Assembly: GCA_024275015.1 (NCBI GenBank)
Contig: JAJRZW010000034.1
Location: 1-52,621 of the forward strand
From: Deltaproteobacteria bacterium
GTDB taxonomy: Bacteria > Desulfobacterota > Desulfobulbia > Desulfobulbales > JAJRZW01
Reading direction: 5' to 3'
DNA length: 52,621 nt
Under the pieces are notes generated by a model. That model made no database searches, had not been told where the DNA came from, and was given only the letters and a program-made list of their open reading frames with translations. The translations under genes and the position numbers were made by a program. Shown here piece after piece: positions 17,931 to 29,150 of this stretch. Numbering within the stretch: position 1 is the first letter of the stretch; every line of letters starts with the position of its first letter.

Positions 17931-19454
17931 ATGCAGATAAATGCCTCAGAGATCAGTCAGATAATCAAAGGTCAGATCAAGGAGTATGAGAGCAAGGTTG
18001 ATCTGAGTGAAACCGGCACCGTAATCTCGGTGGGGGATGGTATCGCCCGTGTCCACGGGGTTGAGAAATGTATGGCCATGGAGCTTCTTGAGTTTCCCGG
18101 CGGCATTCTCGGTATTGCCCTTAACCTTGAGGAAGACAACGTCGGTTGCGCCGTCCTCGGTGATGTTCGCCACATCAAGGAAGGCGATACGGTCAAGCGG
18201 ACCGGTAAGATCGCCGAGGTTCCGGTCGGCCCTGAGATGGAAGGCCGGGTGGTCGACGGCGTCGGCATGCCCATCGACGGGCAGGGCGAGATAACAGCCA
18301 AGGAGACCCGTAAGATCGAGGTTATCGCTCCCGGGGTTATCGCCCGTAAGGGTGTGCATGAACCCTGCTATACCGGAGCCAAGGCGGTTGACTCCATGAC
18401 CCCGGTGGGCAAGGGGCAGCGTGAGCTGATCATCGGTGATCGTCAGATCGGTAAGACCGCCCTCTGTGTTGACGCGATTATCGCCCAGAAAAATACCGAT
18501 GTCCACTGTATATATGTCGCCATCGGCCAGAAGAAATCAACCGTGGCTCTGGTGGTTGAGGCCCTGCGCAAGAAGGGGGCCATGGATTACACCACCGTGG
18601 TCGCCGCATGCGCCTCTGATCCGGCGCCGATGCAGTATGTTGCCGCCTTTGCCGGTTGTGCCATGGGCGAATATTTCCGTGACAATGGTCAGCACGCCCT
18701 GATTATTTACGATGACCTTTCCAAGCAGGCGGTTGCCTATCGTGAGCTGTCTCTGCTCCTGCGGCGGCCTCCGGGACGTGAGGCCTTTCCCGGCGACATC
18801 TTCTTCAACCATTCCCGTCTCCTTGAACGCGCCGCCAAGGTCAATGACGAGCTTGGTGCCGGTTCCCTTACCGCCCTGCCGATTATTGAGACCCAGGCCG
18901 GTGACGTTTCCGCCTATATCCCCACCAACGTTATTTCGATCACTGACGGCCAGGTTTACCTTGAACCTGATCTGTTTTTTGCCGGTGTCCGTCCGGCGAT
19001 CAACGTAGGTCTTTCAGTATCCCGGGTCGGTGGCGCCGCCCAGGTAAAGGCGATGAAACAGGTCGCCGGTACCCTACGGCTTGATCTTGCCCAGTACCGT
19101 GAGCTTGCCGCTTTTGCCGGTTTCGGCTCCGACCTTGACGCCGCCACCCAGGCCCAGCTTACCCGGGGTGAGCGTCTGGTCGAGATTCTGAAGCAGCCGC
19201 AGTATCAGCCGCTGCCGATGGAAAAACAGGTGGTTATTCTCTTCGCCGGTACCCGTGGTTTCCTCGATACCCTGCCGGTTGAAGCTCTGGCCGAATTCGA
19301 AAAGGAACTCTACGCCCATATCGAGCAGAATGAAGCGGCTATTTTCGCCGATCTTGTCAGCAAGCAGGAGATTGATTCCTCTCTTGAAGAGCGGATGAAA
19401 TCGGTTATCGGCGCTTTTGTCGACAGCTTCAAGGCCGCTAAGGGCCTGAGTTAA
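17931..19454 (+). CDS. atpA: ATP synthase F1 subunit alpha
   Basis: 507 aa. Non-catalytic nucleotide-binding subunit of F1. Walker A GDRQIGKT (169-176), and the signature [17 protein letters not shown] near residue 365. Full length and uninterrupted. GGGGAG precedes the ATG within the end of atpH. Confidence 0.97.
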   Translation: MQINASEISQIIKGQIKEYESKVDLSETGTVISVGDGIARVHGVEKCMAMELLEFPGGILGIALNLEEDNVGCAVLGDVRHIKEGDTVKRTGKIAEVPVGPEMEGRVVDGVGMPIDGQGEITAKETRKIEVIAPGVIARKGVHEPCYTGAKAVDSMTPVGKGQRELIIGDRQIGKTALCVDAIIAQKNTDVHCIYVAIGQKKSTVALVVEALRKKGAMDYTTVVAACASDPAPMQYVAAFAGCAMGEYFRDNGQHALIIYDDLSKQAVAYRELSLLLRRPPGREAFPGDIFFNHSRLLERAAKVNDELGAGSLTALPIIETQAGDVSAYIPTNVISITDGQVYLEPDLFFAGVRPAINVGLSVSRVGGAAQVKAMKQVAGTLRLDLAQYRELAAFAGFGSDLDAATQAQLTRGERLVEILKQPQYQPLPMEKQVVILFAGTRGFLDTLPVEALAEFEKELYAHIEQNEAAIFADLVSKQEIDSSLEERMKSVIGAFVDSFKAAKGLS

Positions 19455-19470
19455 GGGAGGTCGGTAAGCG

Positions 19471-20346
19471 ATGCCGAGTCTCAAGGACGTTAAAACCAAG
19501 ATAACCGGGGTCAAGAAGACCTCGCAGATAACCAAGGCCATGAACATGGTGGCCTCGGCCAAACTGCGGGGGGCCCAGCAACGAATTGAGGATTTCCGGC
19601 CCTATGCCGAGAAATTTCAGTTCGCCATGGGCAATATGGCCGGTAGTGTTGATCCGGCTCAGTATCCCCTGATGGCCGTACGGGAGGCTAAGAAGGTTGA
19701 GCTTGTTATAGTCTCCTCTGATCGTGGTCTCTGCGGCAGTTTCAATGCCCATATATTCAAGTTGGCGGACAAGGAAATTGCCCGGTTTGAGTCCGAGGGC
19801 AAAGAGGTAAGTATTGTCTGTGTCGGCAAGAAGGCGGCGGCATATTTCAGGAAATCCGGCAAGGTCAGAATAAAATATGCCGACCTCATGGGCAGTTTTC
19901 AGATGTTCAACGCCCGGGAGATTGCCCAGGATGTGGCGGCGAATTTTCTTGCCGGTGAATCCGATCAGGTGGAGATGATTTACAGCCGTTTTGTCAGCGT
20001 TGCGATGCAGAAGCCGACGGTTGCCACCCTGCTTCCCATCAGTCCCGAGGCACACGTGGGGGAAACGGCTGAGGCGGCGGTAAGCCAGGATTATATCTAT
20101 GAACCAAGTGCCGAGGAGATCATGGATGTCCTGTTGCCGTTATATATGAATGTCACGGTTTATCGTTCCATGCTTGAGGTCAGCGCCAGTGAGCATGCCG
20201 CACGGATGACGGCAATGGATAACGCTACCAATGCCTGCGGTGATATCGTTCATAACCTGACCCTTGTGTACAATAAGGCCAGGCAGTCCGGTATTACCGC
20301 GGAACTTATGGATATTGTCGGCGGTGCCGAGGCCCTCAAGGGCTGA
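19471..20346 (+). CDS. atpG: ATP synthase F1 subunit gamma
   Basis: 291 aa central rotor shaft. The N-terminal helix (KKTSQITKAMNMVASAKLRGAQ) and C-terminal helix (MTAMDNATNACGDIVHNLTLVYNKARQ) are the conserved coiled-coil ends, with SSDRGLCGSFN between them. AGGGAGG lies a suitable distance before the ATG. Confidence 0.96.
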   Translation: MPSLKDVKTKITGVKKTSQITKAMNMVASAKLRGAQQRIEDFRPYAEKFQFAMGNMAGSVDPAQYPLMAVREAKKVELVIVSSDRGLCGSFNAHIFKLADKEIARFESEGKEVSIVCVGKKAAAYFRKSGKVRIKYADLMGSFQMFNAREIAQDVAANFLAGESDQVEMIYSRFVSVAMQKPTVATLLPISPEAHVGETAEAAVSQDYIYEPSAEEIMDVLLPLYMNVTVYRSMLEVSASEHAARMTAMDNATNACGDIVHNLTLVYNKARQSGITAELMDIVGGAEALKG

Positions 20347-20396
20347 CATCGTTTTCTTCGATTTTCAAGCTAAAGAAAATATTAATCAGGTTTTAG

Positions 20397-21824
<1,428 letters not shown>

Positions 21825-21863
21825 TAACGGTAGAGAATACGTAATTATTCAGAGGCATATCTG

Positions 21864-22280
21864 ATGGCTGAAACAATTCATCTTGAAGTGGTAACCCCCA
21901 AAGGGGCGGTGATCAGTGATGATGTCGATATCGTTACTGCTCCCGGTTACGGCGGTGAGTTCGGTGTTCTGGCAAATCATGCCGCCATGCTCAGTACCAT
22001 CAAGATTGGAGTCATGACTTACCGGAAGGCGGAACAGGAACGGCGGATTATGGTCAGTGGTGGTTTCTGTGAGGTGTCAAATAATCAGATTACCTTTCTG
22101 GTTGAATCCGCTGAAGTCGGTGAGAAAATTGATGTTGATCGGGCCATGAGGGCCAAGGAAAGGGCTGAAAAAAGACTTGCCGCAGCGGCAACCCAGAAGG
22201 AAAAGATAAACCAGACCCGGGCTGAAGCAGCTCTGCATAGGGCTCTGGCCCGACTCAGGGTCGCCGGGAGATCTGAATAG
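21864..22280 (+). CDS. atpC: ATP synthase F1 subunit epsilon
   Basis: 138 aa. N-terminal beta-sandwich ([31 protein letters not shown]) and C-terminal helical hairpin ([15 protein letters not shown]), the part that inhibits ATP hydrolysis in many bacteria. Last gene of the operon; a strong terminator follows 25 bp later. Confidence 0.95.
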   Translation: MAETIHLEVVTPKGAVISDDVDIVTAPGYGGEFGVLANHAAMLSTIKIGVMTYRKAEQERRIMVSGGFCEVSNNQITFLVESAEVGEKIDVDRAMRAKERAEKRLAAAATQKEKINQTRAEAALHRALARLRVAGRSE

Positions 22281-22305
22281 TTTTAAAAAATATTAATGAT
22301 TTTAC

Positions 22306-22340
22306 AAAGGGCCGCAGCGTTTTACGTTGCGGCCCTTTTT
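22306..22340 (+). terminator. Terminator of the ATP synthase operon
   Basis: Stem AAGGGCCGCAGCG, short loop, complementary CGTTGCGGCCCTT (one G-T pair), then a T-run ending at 22340. Confidence 0.92.
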
Positions 22341-22360
22341 GTGGTCTTTAAACAAGATGC

Positions 22361-22462
22361 TCGCAACAAGTATCTCAAACGGAAGCGGGCCCACGTAAGT
22401 TCAACAAGTTAGAAGCACAATTGCCGTTGGTATGCAATTTATTGATGAAGTCGTAACAAGTC
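22361..22462 (-). repeat. Family B repeat, copy B2 (diverged)
   Basis: Reverse-oriented, diverged copy of the family B unit: AACAAGTATCTCAAACGGAAGC, AGTTAGAAGCACAATTGCCGTTGG and GAAGTCGTAACAAG all align to 41771-41884. It lies past the atp terminator and ends in TCGTAACAAGTC (22451-22462), which is repeated inverted at 22613-22624. Confidence 0.7.
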
Positions 22463-22495
22463 CCGCTCCGGGGAGAAAACGATGATTTCCGGGCC

Positions 22496-22585
22496 CCGGG
22501 CGGCGGGCTGCTGAAATCCCGAACTCGGGCTATGCCCTCAAACATGCGGGATTTTTTAACCCACCCCGCCGCCCGGCGTTTTTTT
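22496..22585 (+). terminator. Large compound hairpin with T-run
   Basis: Outer 12-bp stem CCGGGCGGCGGG (22496-22507) with CCCGCCGCCCGG (22565-22576). Inner 8-bp stem AAATCCCG (22514-22521) with CGGGATTT (22547-22554). Seven T follow (22579-22585). It is centred between the inverted TCGTAACAAGTC sequences at 22451 and 22613. It may be a second terminator or the core of another mobile repeat. Confidence 0.6.
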
Positions 22586-22612
22586 GAAAATCGCCGGAGA
22601 CGCCTCCGCCGT

Positions 22613-22658
22613 GACTTGTTACGAGACCATCCTTTATTGCGAGGCCAACAAGACTGAA
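22613..22658 (+). repeat. Family B end fragment, copy B3
   Basis: GACTTGTTACGAGACCATC followed by TTGCGAGGCCAACAAG, the end sequence of family B. Its first 12 bases are the exact inverted copy of 22451-22462. It stops at the 3' end of cheX. Confidence 0.65.
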
Positions 22659-23132
22659 TCATCTTTTTTCGTTCAGGCTGGCCTCAATGACGAATTCGCC
22701 GTGATCAGTGCTGAAGGGGATGACCAGAGTGGGGGCGTCGGAGTAATAGCTTATTTCAATTCCCTTGCCGACGACCATGGTCGGGGTTGCGAGATCGAAT
22801 TTGTGGTTAAGTTTGGCTAATTGGGCCTTGGCTCCGCCGCAGATCATATTGGTCAACTCTCCCACCGCGTCGGTGACCTCGTCGTCGATTTTTTCTTTAA
22901 CCGGTTCCATCAGCATATTGGCAACCACGTTGAGGATACAGTCTTCATTGAAACTGACGATCATTGAACCGGTGACCTCACTTGAGGTCATGCCGATGAT
23001 TCCGGTGACCGCGCCGTAGGTGACCTTGTCCCTTTTCAGCTCCGGCTTTTTGGCGCTCACCGGTGTCTGGCACATGGTTTCAAGAACATTCTTGGCTGAG
23101 GCCAGGAAGGGGTTGATGAATTCAGCTTTCAT
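22659..23132 (-). CDS. cheX: CheX-type chemotaxis phosphatase
   Basis: 157 aa. CheC/CheX-family proteins dephosphorylate CheY-P. The active-site helix carries GELTNMICGGAK, with the E-x2-N pair that supplies the catalytic residues. A single active-site motif and length near 155 aa fit CheX rather than CheC. No other che gene is nearby, so it presumably serves a distant chemosensory or pilus-motility system. It is convergent with the atp operon across a repeat island. Confidence 0.88.
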   Translation of the reverse strand: MKAEFINPFLASAKNVLETMCQTPVSAKKPELKRDKVTYGAVTGIIGMTSSEVTGSMIVSFNEDCILNVVANMLMEPVKEKIDDEVTDAVGELTNMICGGAKAQLAKLNHKFDLATPTMVVGKGIEISYYSDAPTLVIPFSTDHGEFVIEASLNEKR

Positions 23133-23361
23133 TGGGATCCCTGTTGGTTTGAGGGTGGATTCGATCCGGATGACATTCTCATCGTATGGTTAATTCCGGC
23201 TTCATGTCAACCGTTGGCGCTGTTTTTTTCCCCTGTCCTGCTCCCCCTGGTTCTAATTCCAGTCCGGAGGCGGAAATTCAGATGAATTTTGCCGTAAAAA
23301 GGGGTAGGTTTTTGGGGCTGTTTCGTAGTCGTGAGTAAATGAAAACGCCAGTGGAGGAGAC

Positions 23362-24774
23362 ATGAACCCTAAGGAAAGAATGGCCCTTGACCGCCACCCG
23401 GTAAAAGAACTCGCAGTGGCTGAGCGGATAAAAAGTTTTGATGAAGTGACGGCCGGCTATGATGCCGAGACCGCGAGGATGGAGGCGGAGCGTTGCCTGC
23501 AGTGCAAGAAACCCAAATGCCGCGAAGGTTGTCCCATTCACAACGATATCCCTCGCTTCATCCGCCTGTTGCGAGAGGGAAAGATCGAGGAGGCCTATTG
23601 GGCTGATCGTGAGACCAATTCCCTGCCGGCGGTGTGCTCCCGGGTCTGCCCGCACGAGTTTCAGTGCGAGGGCTATTGTATCCGCGGAAAAAAGGGCAAA
23701 CCGGTGGCCATCGGTATGCTTGAGCGTTATATCGTAGACTGGATGGTCGCCAACGGCAAGAATCTGCTAAAGACCTGCGCCATTCCCAAGGAAAAAAAGG
23801 TGGCGATTGTCGGCAGCGGCCCGGCCGGGATCAGTGTCGCCTTTTATCTGGCCCATGCCGGCTATCGCTGCACCATTTTCGAGAGCCTGCCGGTTACCGG
23901 CGGAATGCTCAGGGTTGGGATCCCCGCTTACCGTCTGCCGCGGACGATCATCGGCGCCGAGTTTGAGGCCCTGAAGAATTGTGGGGTTGATGTTGTCACC
24001 AACATCACCATCGGCCGCGACAAGAGCCTGAACGACCTTAAGGCGGAGGGATATGATGCGGTATTTATCGGCGTCGGCGCCCATGACAGCCGTAAATTGG
24101 GAATAGATGGCGAAGATCTTGACGGCGTCCTTCACGGAGTTGATTACCTGCGGCGGGTCAACACCGGCGAAGACCTTGATCTCGGGCCCCGGGTGGTGGT
24201 GGTCGGCGGCGGTAATGTTGCCATCGACTGCGCCCGCACCGCCCTGCGCACCGGCTCGGATCAGGTCTTTATCCTTTATCGGCGCACCAAGGCCGAGATG
24301 CCGGCCTCCCAAGCCGAGGTTCATCATCTTGAGGAAGAGGGGGTTAAGGTCGAGATGCTCGCGGCTCCGGTGAAAATTCATGGAGAAAACGGACGCCTGG
24401 ACAAGATCGAGTGCGTTCGCATGGAGCTTGGTGAGGCTGATTCATCCGGGCGTCGTCGTCCGTTGGAGATAGCGGGCTCAAATTTTATGATCGAGGCCGA
24501 TGCCATTATCCCGGCGATCAGTCAGCGAATCAATGTCACGGTTTCCCAGGGCCTTGATATTGCCATGAGCCGCTGGGGTACCTTTGAGGTTGACGAGCTT
24601 ACCCAGCAGACCTCGGTTGAGTGGATATTTGCCGCCGGTGACGCGGTCCTAGGGCCGCAGACGGTGGCCAAGGCCGTACATCAGGCCCGGATGGCGGCAG
24701 AGTCCATTGGTCGTTTTCTTGAAGGCAGAGACCTGAGGGAAGGCCGGGAAGAGGACGAGATCGTGATTGATTGA
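23362..24774 (+). CDS. gltA: GltD/NfnB-like NAD(P)H oxidoreductase (homotetrameric glutamate synthase family)
   Basis: 470 aa. N-terminal Fe-S region (RCLQCKKPKCREGCPIHNDIP, then VCSRVCPHEFQCEGYC), FAD site GSGPAGISVAFYLAHAGY, a second dinucleotide site VVGGGNVAIDCARTA, and the C-terminal GDAVLGPQTVAKAVHQARMAA. This matches the small glutamate synthase subunit, which is also the large subunit of the electron-bifurcating NfnAB transhydrogenase and of sulfide dehydrogenase. No NfnA-like partner lies next to it, so the electron partner is open. GGAGGAG is 5 bp before the ATG. The symbol follows the archaeal-type gltA naming and does not mean citrate synthase. Confidence 0.85.
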   Translation: MNPKERMALDRHPVKELAVAERIKSFDEVTAGYDAETARMEAERCLQCKKPKCREGCPIHNDIPRFIRLLREGKIEEAYWADRETNSLPAVCSRVCPHEFQCEGYCIRGKKGKPVAIGMLERYIVDWMVANGKNLLKTCAIPKEKKVAIVGSGPAGISVAFYLAHAGYRCTIFESLPVTGGMLRVGIPAYRLPRTIIGAEFEALKNCGVDVVTNITIGRDKSLNDLKAEGYDAVFIGVGAHDSRKLGIDGEDLDGVLHGVDYLRRVNTGEDLDLGPRVVVVGGGNVAIDCARTALRTGSDQVFILYRRTKAEMPASQAEVHHLEEEGVKVEMLAAPVKIHGENGRLDKIECVRMELGEADSSGRRRPLEIAGSNFMIEADAIIPAISQRINVTVSQGLDIAMSRWGTFEVDELTQQTSVEWIFAAGDAVLGPQTVAKAVHQARMAAESIGRFLEGRDLREGREEDEIVID

Positions 24775-24794
24775 CGGCGGCCTGTTGTCGTTTG

Positions 24795-24830
24795 AACAAA
24801 GCGGCAGGAATTTGTCCCTGTCGCTTTGTT
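24795..24830. terminator. Bidirectional terminator between convergent genes
   Basis: AACAAAGCGGCAGG (24795-24808) pairs with CCTGTCGCTTTGTT (24817-24830), with one wobble. The A/T-rich base of the stem can give a T-run on either strand. It ends on the stop codon of the amidase. Confidence 0.8.
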
Positions 24831-26520
24831 ATTGCCGCAACCCGGCTAAATTGAGGTCATTGACGTAGCGGCTGATGCCGGTGGTGAGCTGATCGCAGAC
24901 GCTGTTGATGTAGGCCTTGCTCCTTAATCGTCTGGCCTCGGTGGGGTTGGAGATAAAGGAAATTTCGGCCAGGATCGCCGGCATCTCGGCGCCGATGAGG
25001 ACGATGAACGGCGCCCTCTTTACCCCGAGATTGACCACCTTTTTATACTTCCGCCCCAACCCCTTTACCATTGATTCCTGCACATATTCGGCCAACTTCA
25101 CCGATTCGTTGACCTTGGTGTGCTGCATCAGGTCCATGAGGATGGTCTGGAGGTCGGAAAGTTGCTTGGTGGTGCTGGCGTTCTCACGCGCCGCCACCTG
25201 CATTGATTCCTTGCTCCGGGCGAGATCGAGGACATAGGTCTCGATCCCCCGCGCCCTTTTGGTGGGGGCGGCGTTGACGTGGATGGAGATAAAGAGATCG
25301 CCGCCGGTGGTATTGGCGATGGCGGTCCGTTCCTCAAGGGGGATGAAGACGTCGCGATTACGGGTGAGGATTACCTTGCATCCCAGTTCCTGTCTGAGTT
25401 TGATCGCCAATTTTTTGGCGACCTTCAGGGTGATATCCTTTTCCTTCAATCCCCCCCGGCCCCGGGCTCCGGGATCACGGCCGCCGTGGCCGGGATCAAT
25501 GACAATCTTTTTAACCCCCAGACCCAGCTGGCGCAGAAGAGAGAGACTGTCGGGGGAGCCGTTGGTGGCGGCGGTACGGGCGAGGTTGCTGTTGCCGGTG
25601 TCTTTTTTCTCTCCCTTGACGTCGATTACCACCCGGAAGGGGTTGTCGAGGCTGAAGATCTTATAGTCGGATATTGAGACCGCGTCGAGTACCACCCGCA
25701 CCGTGTCACGGTTAAACTGGCCGCTTCTCGCCCGGCGGAGAAGGCCGTCGTCAATGGGGACCACGTCGGTAAATTCCGGCGGCATGCGGCAGCCGATGAG
25801 ATCGACAAACAGGCGCCCCGGCTTGGTTTTGGTCCGGGGCAGCATTCGGTCGCGGTATTCGACCTTGCGGTCGGTTTCGATCACCACCCGGGTATAATTT
25901 TTGGTTGACCAGTAACGCAGGGGATGCAGCACCGCCAAGGTTGCTTCGCCCTTTTTAATCTTCATGTTGCCGGGCTCGATGGTCGGAGCGGTCTGTATTC
26001 CTCGGGGCGTGTCCTGGTTTCGGCGGAGTTTCTCCAGCTGTCCGGCCGCAGCCGGGGCCATGTCGCCGTCGGAGTAGAGAGAAAGCACCTGGGTGAAGCG
26101 CCTCCGGGCCGAGTCGGGATCTTTTTTGTCGTCGAGGTAGATGCGGCCGATGGAAAACAGGGCGTCGTCGGCGAGACGGTTGTTGGAGTAAAAGGTGATG
26201 ATGTCCTCGTAATAGGCGATGGACTCGCCAAGGTCGAGGGGATTTTTGAAACGGCGGTACATGTCGTGGTACACCCGGGCCAACATGAACAGGGAGTCCG
26301 GCCCCTGGTCGCGGTCGCGACTGCGGCGGTAGATCTTCTTGAAGCGCCCGGCGAGGCGTAGCCATTCATTCCGGCCTGTTTTACCGCTTTTCAGTTGGCG
26401 GTAGATGCCTTTGCTGCGGTTGTAGTCCGCCGCAACCGAGGCGCTGTGGCCCACGGCAGGGTGGGTAATAAACGCTGTTAGCAGCAGTAAGAGTATAAAT
26501 CTGGTTGACAGGTATTTCAT
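24829..26520 (-). CDS. N-acetylmuramoyl-L-alanine amidase (TPR-AMIN-Amidase_3)
   Basis: 563 aa exported cell-wall amidase (AmiC-like). Signal peptide 1-27, tetratricopeptide-like helices about 30-170, AMIN domain about 195-303 (targets the enzyme to septal or pilus-associated peptidoglycan), catalytic domain about 337-555. Zinc and catalytic residues are H345 (DPGHGG), E360 (GGLKEKD), H414 (SIHVNA) and E519 (LAEISFISNP). Its ATG overlaps the mutS stop (TAATG), so it ends a coupled gene set with DivIVA. A role in daughter-cell separation is the usual one. Confidence 0.92.
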   Translation of the reverse strand: MKYLSTRFILLLLLTAFITHPAVGHSASVAADYNRSKGIYRQLKSGKTGRNEWLRLAGRFKKIYRRSRDRDQGPDSLFMLARVYHDMYRRFKNPLDLGESIAYYEDIITFYSNNRLADDALFSIGRIYLDDKKDPDSARRRFTQVLSLYSDGDMAPAAAGQLEKLRRNQDTPRGIQTAPTIEPGNMKIKKGEATLAVLHPLRYWSTKNYTRVVIETDRKVEYRDRMLPRTKTKPGRLFVDLIGCRMPPEFTDVVPIDDGLLRRARSGQFNRDTVRVVLDAVSISDYKIFSLDNPFRVVIDVKGEKKDTGNSNLARTAATNGSPDSLSLLRQLGLGVKKIVIDPGHGGRDPGARGRGGLKEKDITLKVAKKLAIKLRQELGCKVILTRNRDVFIPLEERTAIANTTGGDLFISIHVNAAPTKRARGIETYVLDLARSKESMQVAARENASTTKQLSDLQTILMDLMQHTKVNESVKLAEYVQESMVKGLGRKYKKVVNLGVKRAPFIVLIGAEMPAILAEISFISNPTEARRLRSKAYINSVCDQLTTGISRYVNDLNLAGLRQ

Positions 26521-29150
26521 TACGGGTCGGCCTGGTCTCCAGGCTGAATGTTTTTCAGTTCATAGAGCAGACTGAGGGCGGCGAGCGGGGTAAGGTTGTC
26601 GGGATTTATTTCCCTGAGTCTGCGAACGGCCGGGTCCTCGGGGGCGGCGAAGAGGGAAAGCTGGGCCGTATGGTGGTCGTTTTTTTTCCCGGCCGCGATT
26701 CTGGGCTCACCATAACGGTTCATCTCGCCCTTTTCAATGTTGGCGAGGATTTCCTGCGCTCGTTTGATTACCCGGGGCGGCACCCCGGCCAGTCCCGCGA
26801 CCTGGATTCCATAACTGCGATTAGTTCCTCCGGGCATGAGCTTGTGGAGAAAGACGATGGAGTCATTCCATTCCCGCACCGCGATATTGAAGTTTTTGAT
26901 CCGTCCGCAGGTAAGGGCCATGTCGGTAAGCTCGTGATAATGGGTGGCGAATATGGTCTTGACCCCGCGGCTGTTTTTTTCCACCAGGTCCTCGGTTACC
27001 GCCCAGGCAATGGCCAGTCCGTCGTAGGTCGAGGTGCCGCGGCCGATTTCGTCAAGGATAACCAGACTCTTGTCGGTGGCGTTGTTGAGGATATTGGCGG
27101 TCTCGTTCATCTCGACCATGAAGGTTGACTGGGCCCGGCGCAGGTCGTCCATGGCCCCGACCCGGGTGAATATCCGGTCAACCACTCCGATTTCGGCACT
27201 GTCGGCCGGAACGTAGGAACCCATCTGGGCCATGAGGACGATCAGGGCCGTCTGCCGCAGGACCGTGGATTTGCCCGCCATATTGGGGCCGGTGATGATC
27301 AGAACCTCGTTTTCATTCTGGTCGAGGTGGACATCGTTGGGGACAAAACGTCCCGGATCCATGGACTGTTCGATCACCGGGTGACGCCCCTCGATGATGT
27401 TGATGACCTCGCCGTCGTTTACCTTTGGACGGCAATAGCGGTTGGCGTCGGCGACCTCGGCGAGACTGGTGAAAAAATCGACCCAGGCGATCAGTTCCGC
27501 GGCCTTGAGGATCGCGGAACTCCGGCGGCTGACCTTGTTTCTGACCTCAATAAAAAGCTGATATTCAAGCTCAAGGGCCCGTTCCTGGGCGTTGGCGACT
27601 TTTTCCTCAAACTCTTTCAGTTCCGGGGTGATGAATCGTTCGGCGTTGGCCAGGGTCTGCTTGCGGATAAAGTAGTCCGGGACATTGTCCAGCTGTCCTC
27701 TGCTGACTTCAAGGTAATAACCGAAGACGCGGTTGAAGCCGACCTTTAGATTGGCGATCCCGCTCGCTTGCCGTTCCCGGGCCTCAAGGGCGAGGATCAT
27801 CTCCTTGCCGTGGGTGAGGATGCGGTTTAATTCGTCCAGTTCCGGGTTGAATCCCTCCCGGATCATCCCCCCCTCCTTTATCCCTGTCGGGGGCTCGGCG
27901 CGGATGGCGTTTTCAAGCAGGGCTTTGATGTCGGAGAGGAGATCGAGGCCCTTGATTTCCTCGGTCATTATCCCGGCGGCGGCGCAGAGGCTGGCTATTT
28001 CCGGGAGGCGGGTCAGGGAAAGCTTTAGGCTCATAAGGTCGCGGCCGTTGGCGCGGCCGAGAACCACCTTGGTGTTGAGGCGTTCGAGGTCGTAAACCTG
28101 AGCGAGGAGGGCGTTAATGGCGGCGGCGGTCTCCGGATTGTCGATAAGGCGGGTGAGGATATCAAGACGATGGTTTATGGTCTCCGGGTCCCGCAGGGGC
28201 AGGAGGATGTTTTTTTTCAGCAGCCGTGCCCCCATCGGGGTACTGGTGCGGTCAAGACAGGCAAGGAGTGATCCCTGGCGCTGGTTGCCGATGATTGTCC
28301 GGGTCAGTTCGAGGTTGCGCCGTGAGCTCTCATCGACCAAGAGGTTTTCATCATGGGACATGACCCGGAGGCGGTCGATATGGCCCAGGTTGGTTTTCTG
28401 GGTCTCCCCGACATAGGAGAGCAGGCCGCCGCCGGCGGCGACGGCGGCGGTCAGGGTTTCGCAGCCGAAACCGGCGAGACTGGTGGTGTTGAAGTGGGCG
28501 GTCAGGGTTTCGCGGCCGCGGCCGGGGGTGAAAGAGGCGGGTTCGCGCAGGGTCAGGTGGCAGTCGGAGAGGTCGAAAAGACCGGCAAAGGCACCGCGGT
28601 CGAGATCGTCGGGCAGGAGGAGTTCGGAGGGGGCGAGGCGGAGGAGCTCGTCCTCGATGGCGGCGGCGGTGTCCCGCCGGCTGAGGAGAAACTCGCCGGT
28701 GGATAGATCGAGCAGGGCCATGCCCCATTCTTCTCCGGCCTTTGCCACCGCGGCCAGGTAACAATTGTCCTTTTCGTCAAGAAGTTCGTCCTCGGTCACT
28801 ACTCCGGGGCTGACCACCCGGACCACTTCGCGTTTCACCAACCCCTTGCCTGCCGCCGGGTCCCCGGTCTGCTCACAGACGGCGACCTTGTGTCCGGCCC
28901 GAACCAGGCGGGCCAGATAGGAACTTGCGGCGTGGAAGGGAACCCCGCACATGGGGATTTTTTCGGCGGCGTTTTTATTGCTGCGGCTGGTGAGGGTGAT
29001 TCCCAGCAATTTTGAGGCGATTTCAGCGTCGGTGAAGAACATTTCGTAGAAATCGCCCATGCGGTAAAAGAGGATGGCGTCGGGATATTCGGCCTTGATC
29101 GCCAGGTACTGCCTGAACATCGGGGTGATCTTTTTCCCTTCGGGGCTCAT
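26520..29150 (-). CDS. mutS: DNA mismatch repair protein MutS
   Basis: 876 aa. The mismatch-recognition motif F34-x-E36 is in GDFYEMF, Walker A is GPNMAGKST (621-629), and Walker B ILDEIGRGTST is near residue 700. Clamp and lever domains are present, so it is MutS1 and not MutS2. The start overlaps the upstream phosphoesterase stop by 4 nt (ATGA) and the stop overlaps the amidase start. mutL is not in the window. Confidence 0.97.
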   Translation of the reverse strand: MSPEGKKITPMFRQYLAIKAEYPDAILFYRMGDFYEMFFTDAEIASKLLGITLTSRSNKNAAEKIPMCGVPFHAASSYLARLVRAGHKVAVCEQTGDPAAGKGLVKREVVRVVSPGVVTEDELLDEKDNCYLAAVAKAGEEWGMALLDLSTGEFLLSRRDTAAAIEDELLRLAPSELLLPDDLDRGAFAGLFDLSDCHLTLREPASFTPGRGRETLTAHFNTTSLAGFGCETLTAAVAAGGGLLSYVGETQKTNLGHIDRLRVMSHDENLLVDESSRRNLELTRTIIGNQRQGSLLACLDRTSTPMGARLLKKNILLPLRDPETINHRLDILTRLIDNPETAAAINALLAQVYDLERLNTKVVLGRANGRDLMSLKLSLTRLPEIASLCAAAGIMTEEIKGLDLLSDIKALLENAIRAEPPTGIKEGGMIREGFNPELDELNRILTHGKEMILALEARERQASGIANLKVGFNRVFGYYLEVSRGQLDNVPDYFIRKQTLANAERFITPELKEFEEKVANAQERALELEYQLFIEVRNKVSRRSSAILKAAELIAWVDFFTSLAEVADANRYCRPKVNDGEVINIIEGRHPVIEQSMDPGRFVPNDVHLDQNENEVLIITGPNMAGKSTVLRQTALIVLMAQMGSYVPADSAEIGVVDRIFTRVGAMDDLRRAQSTFMVEMNETANILNNATDKSLVILDEIGRGTSTYDGLAIAWAVTEDLVEKNSRGVKTIFATHYHELTDMALTCGRIKNFNIAVREWNDSIVFLHKLMPGGTNRSYGIQVAGLAGVPPRVIKRAQEILANIEKGEMNRYGEPRIAAGKKNDHHTAQLSLFAAPEDPAVRRLREINPDNLTPLAALSLLYELKNIQPGDQADP

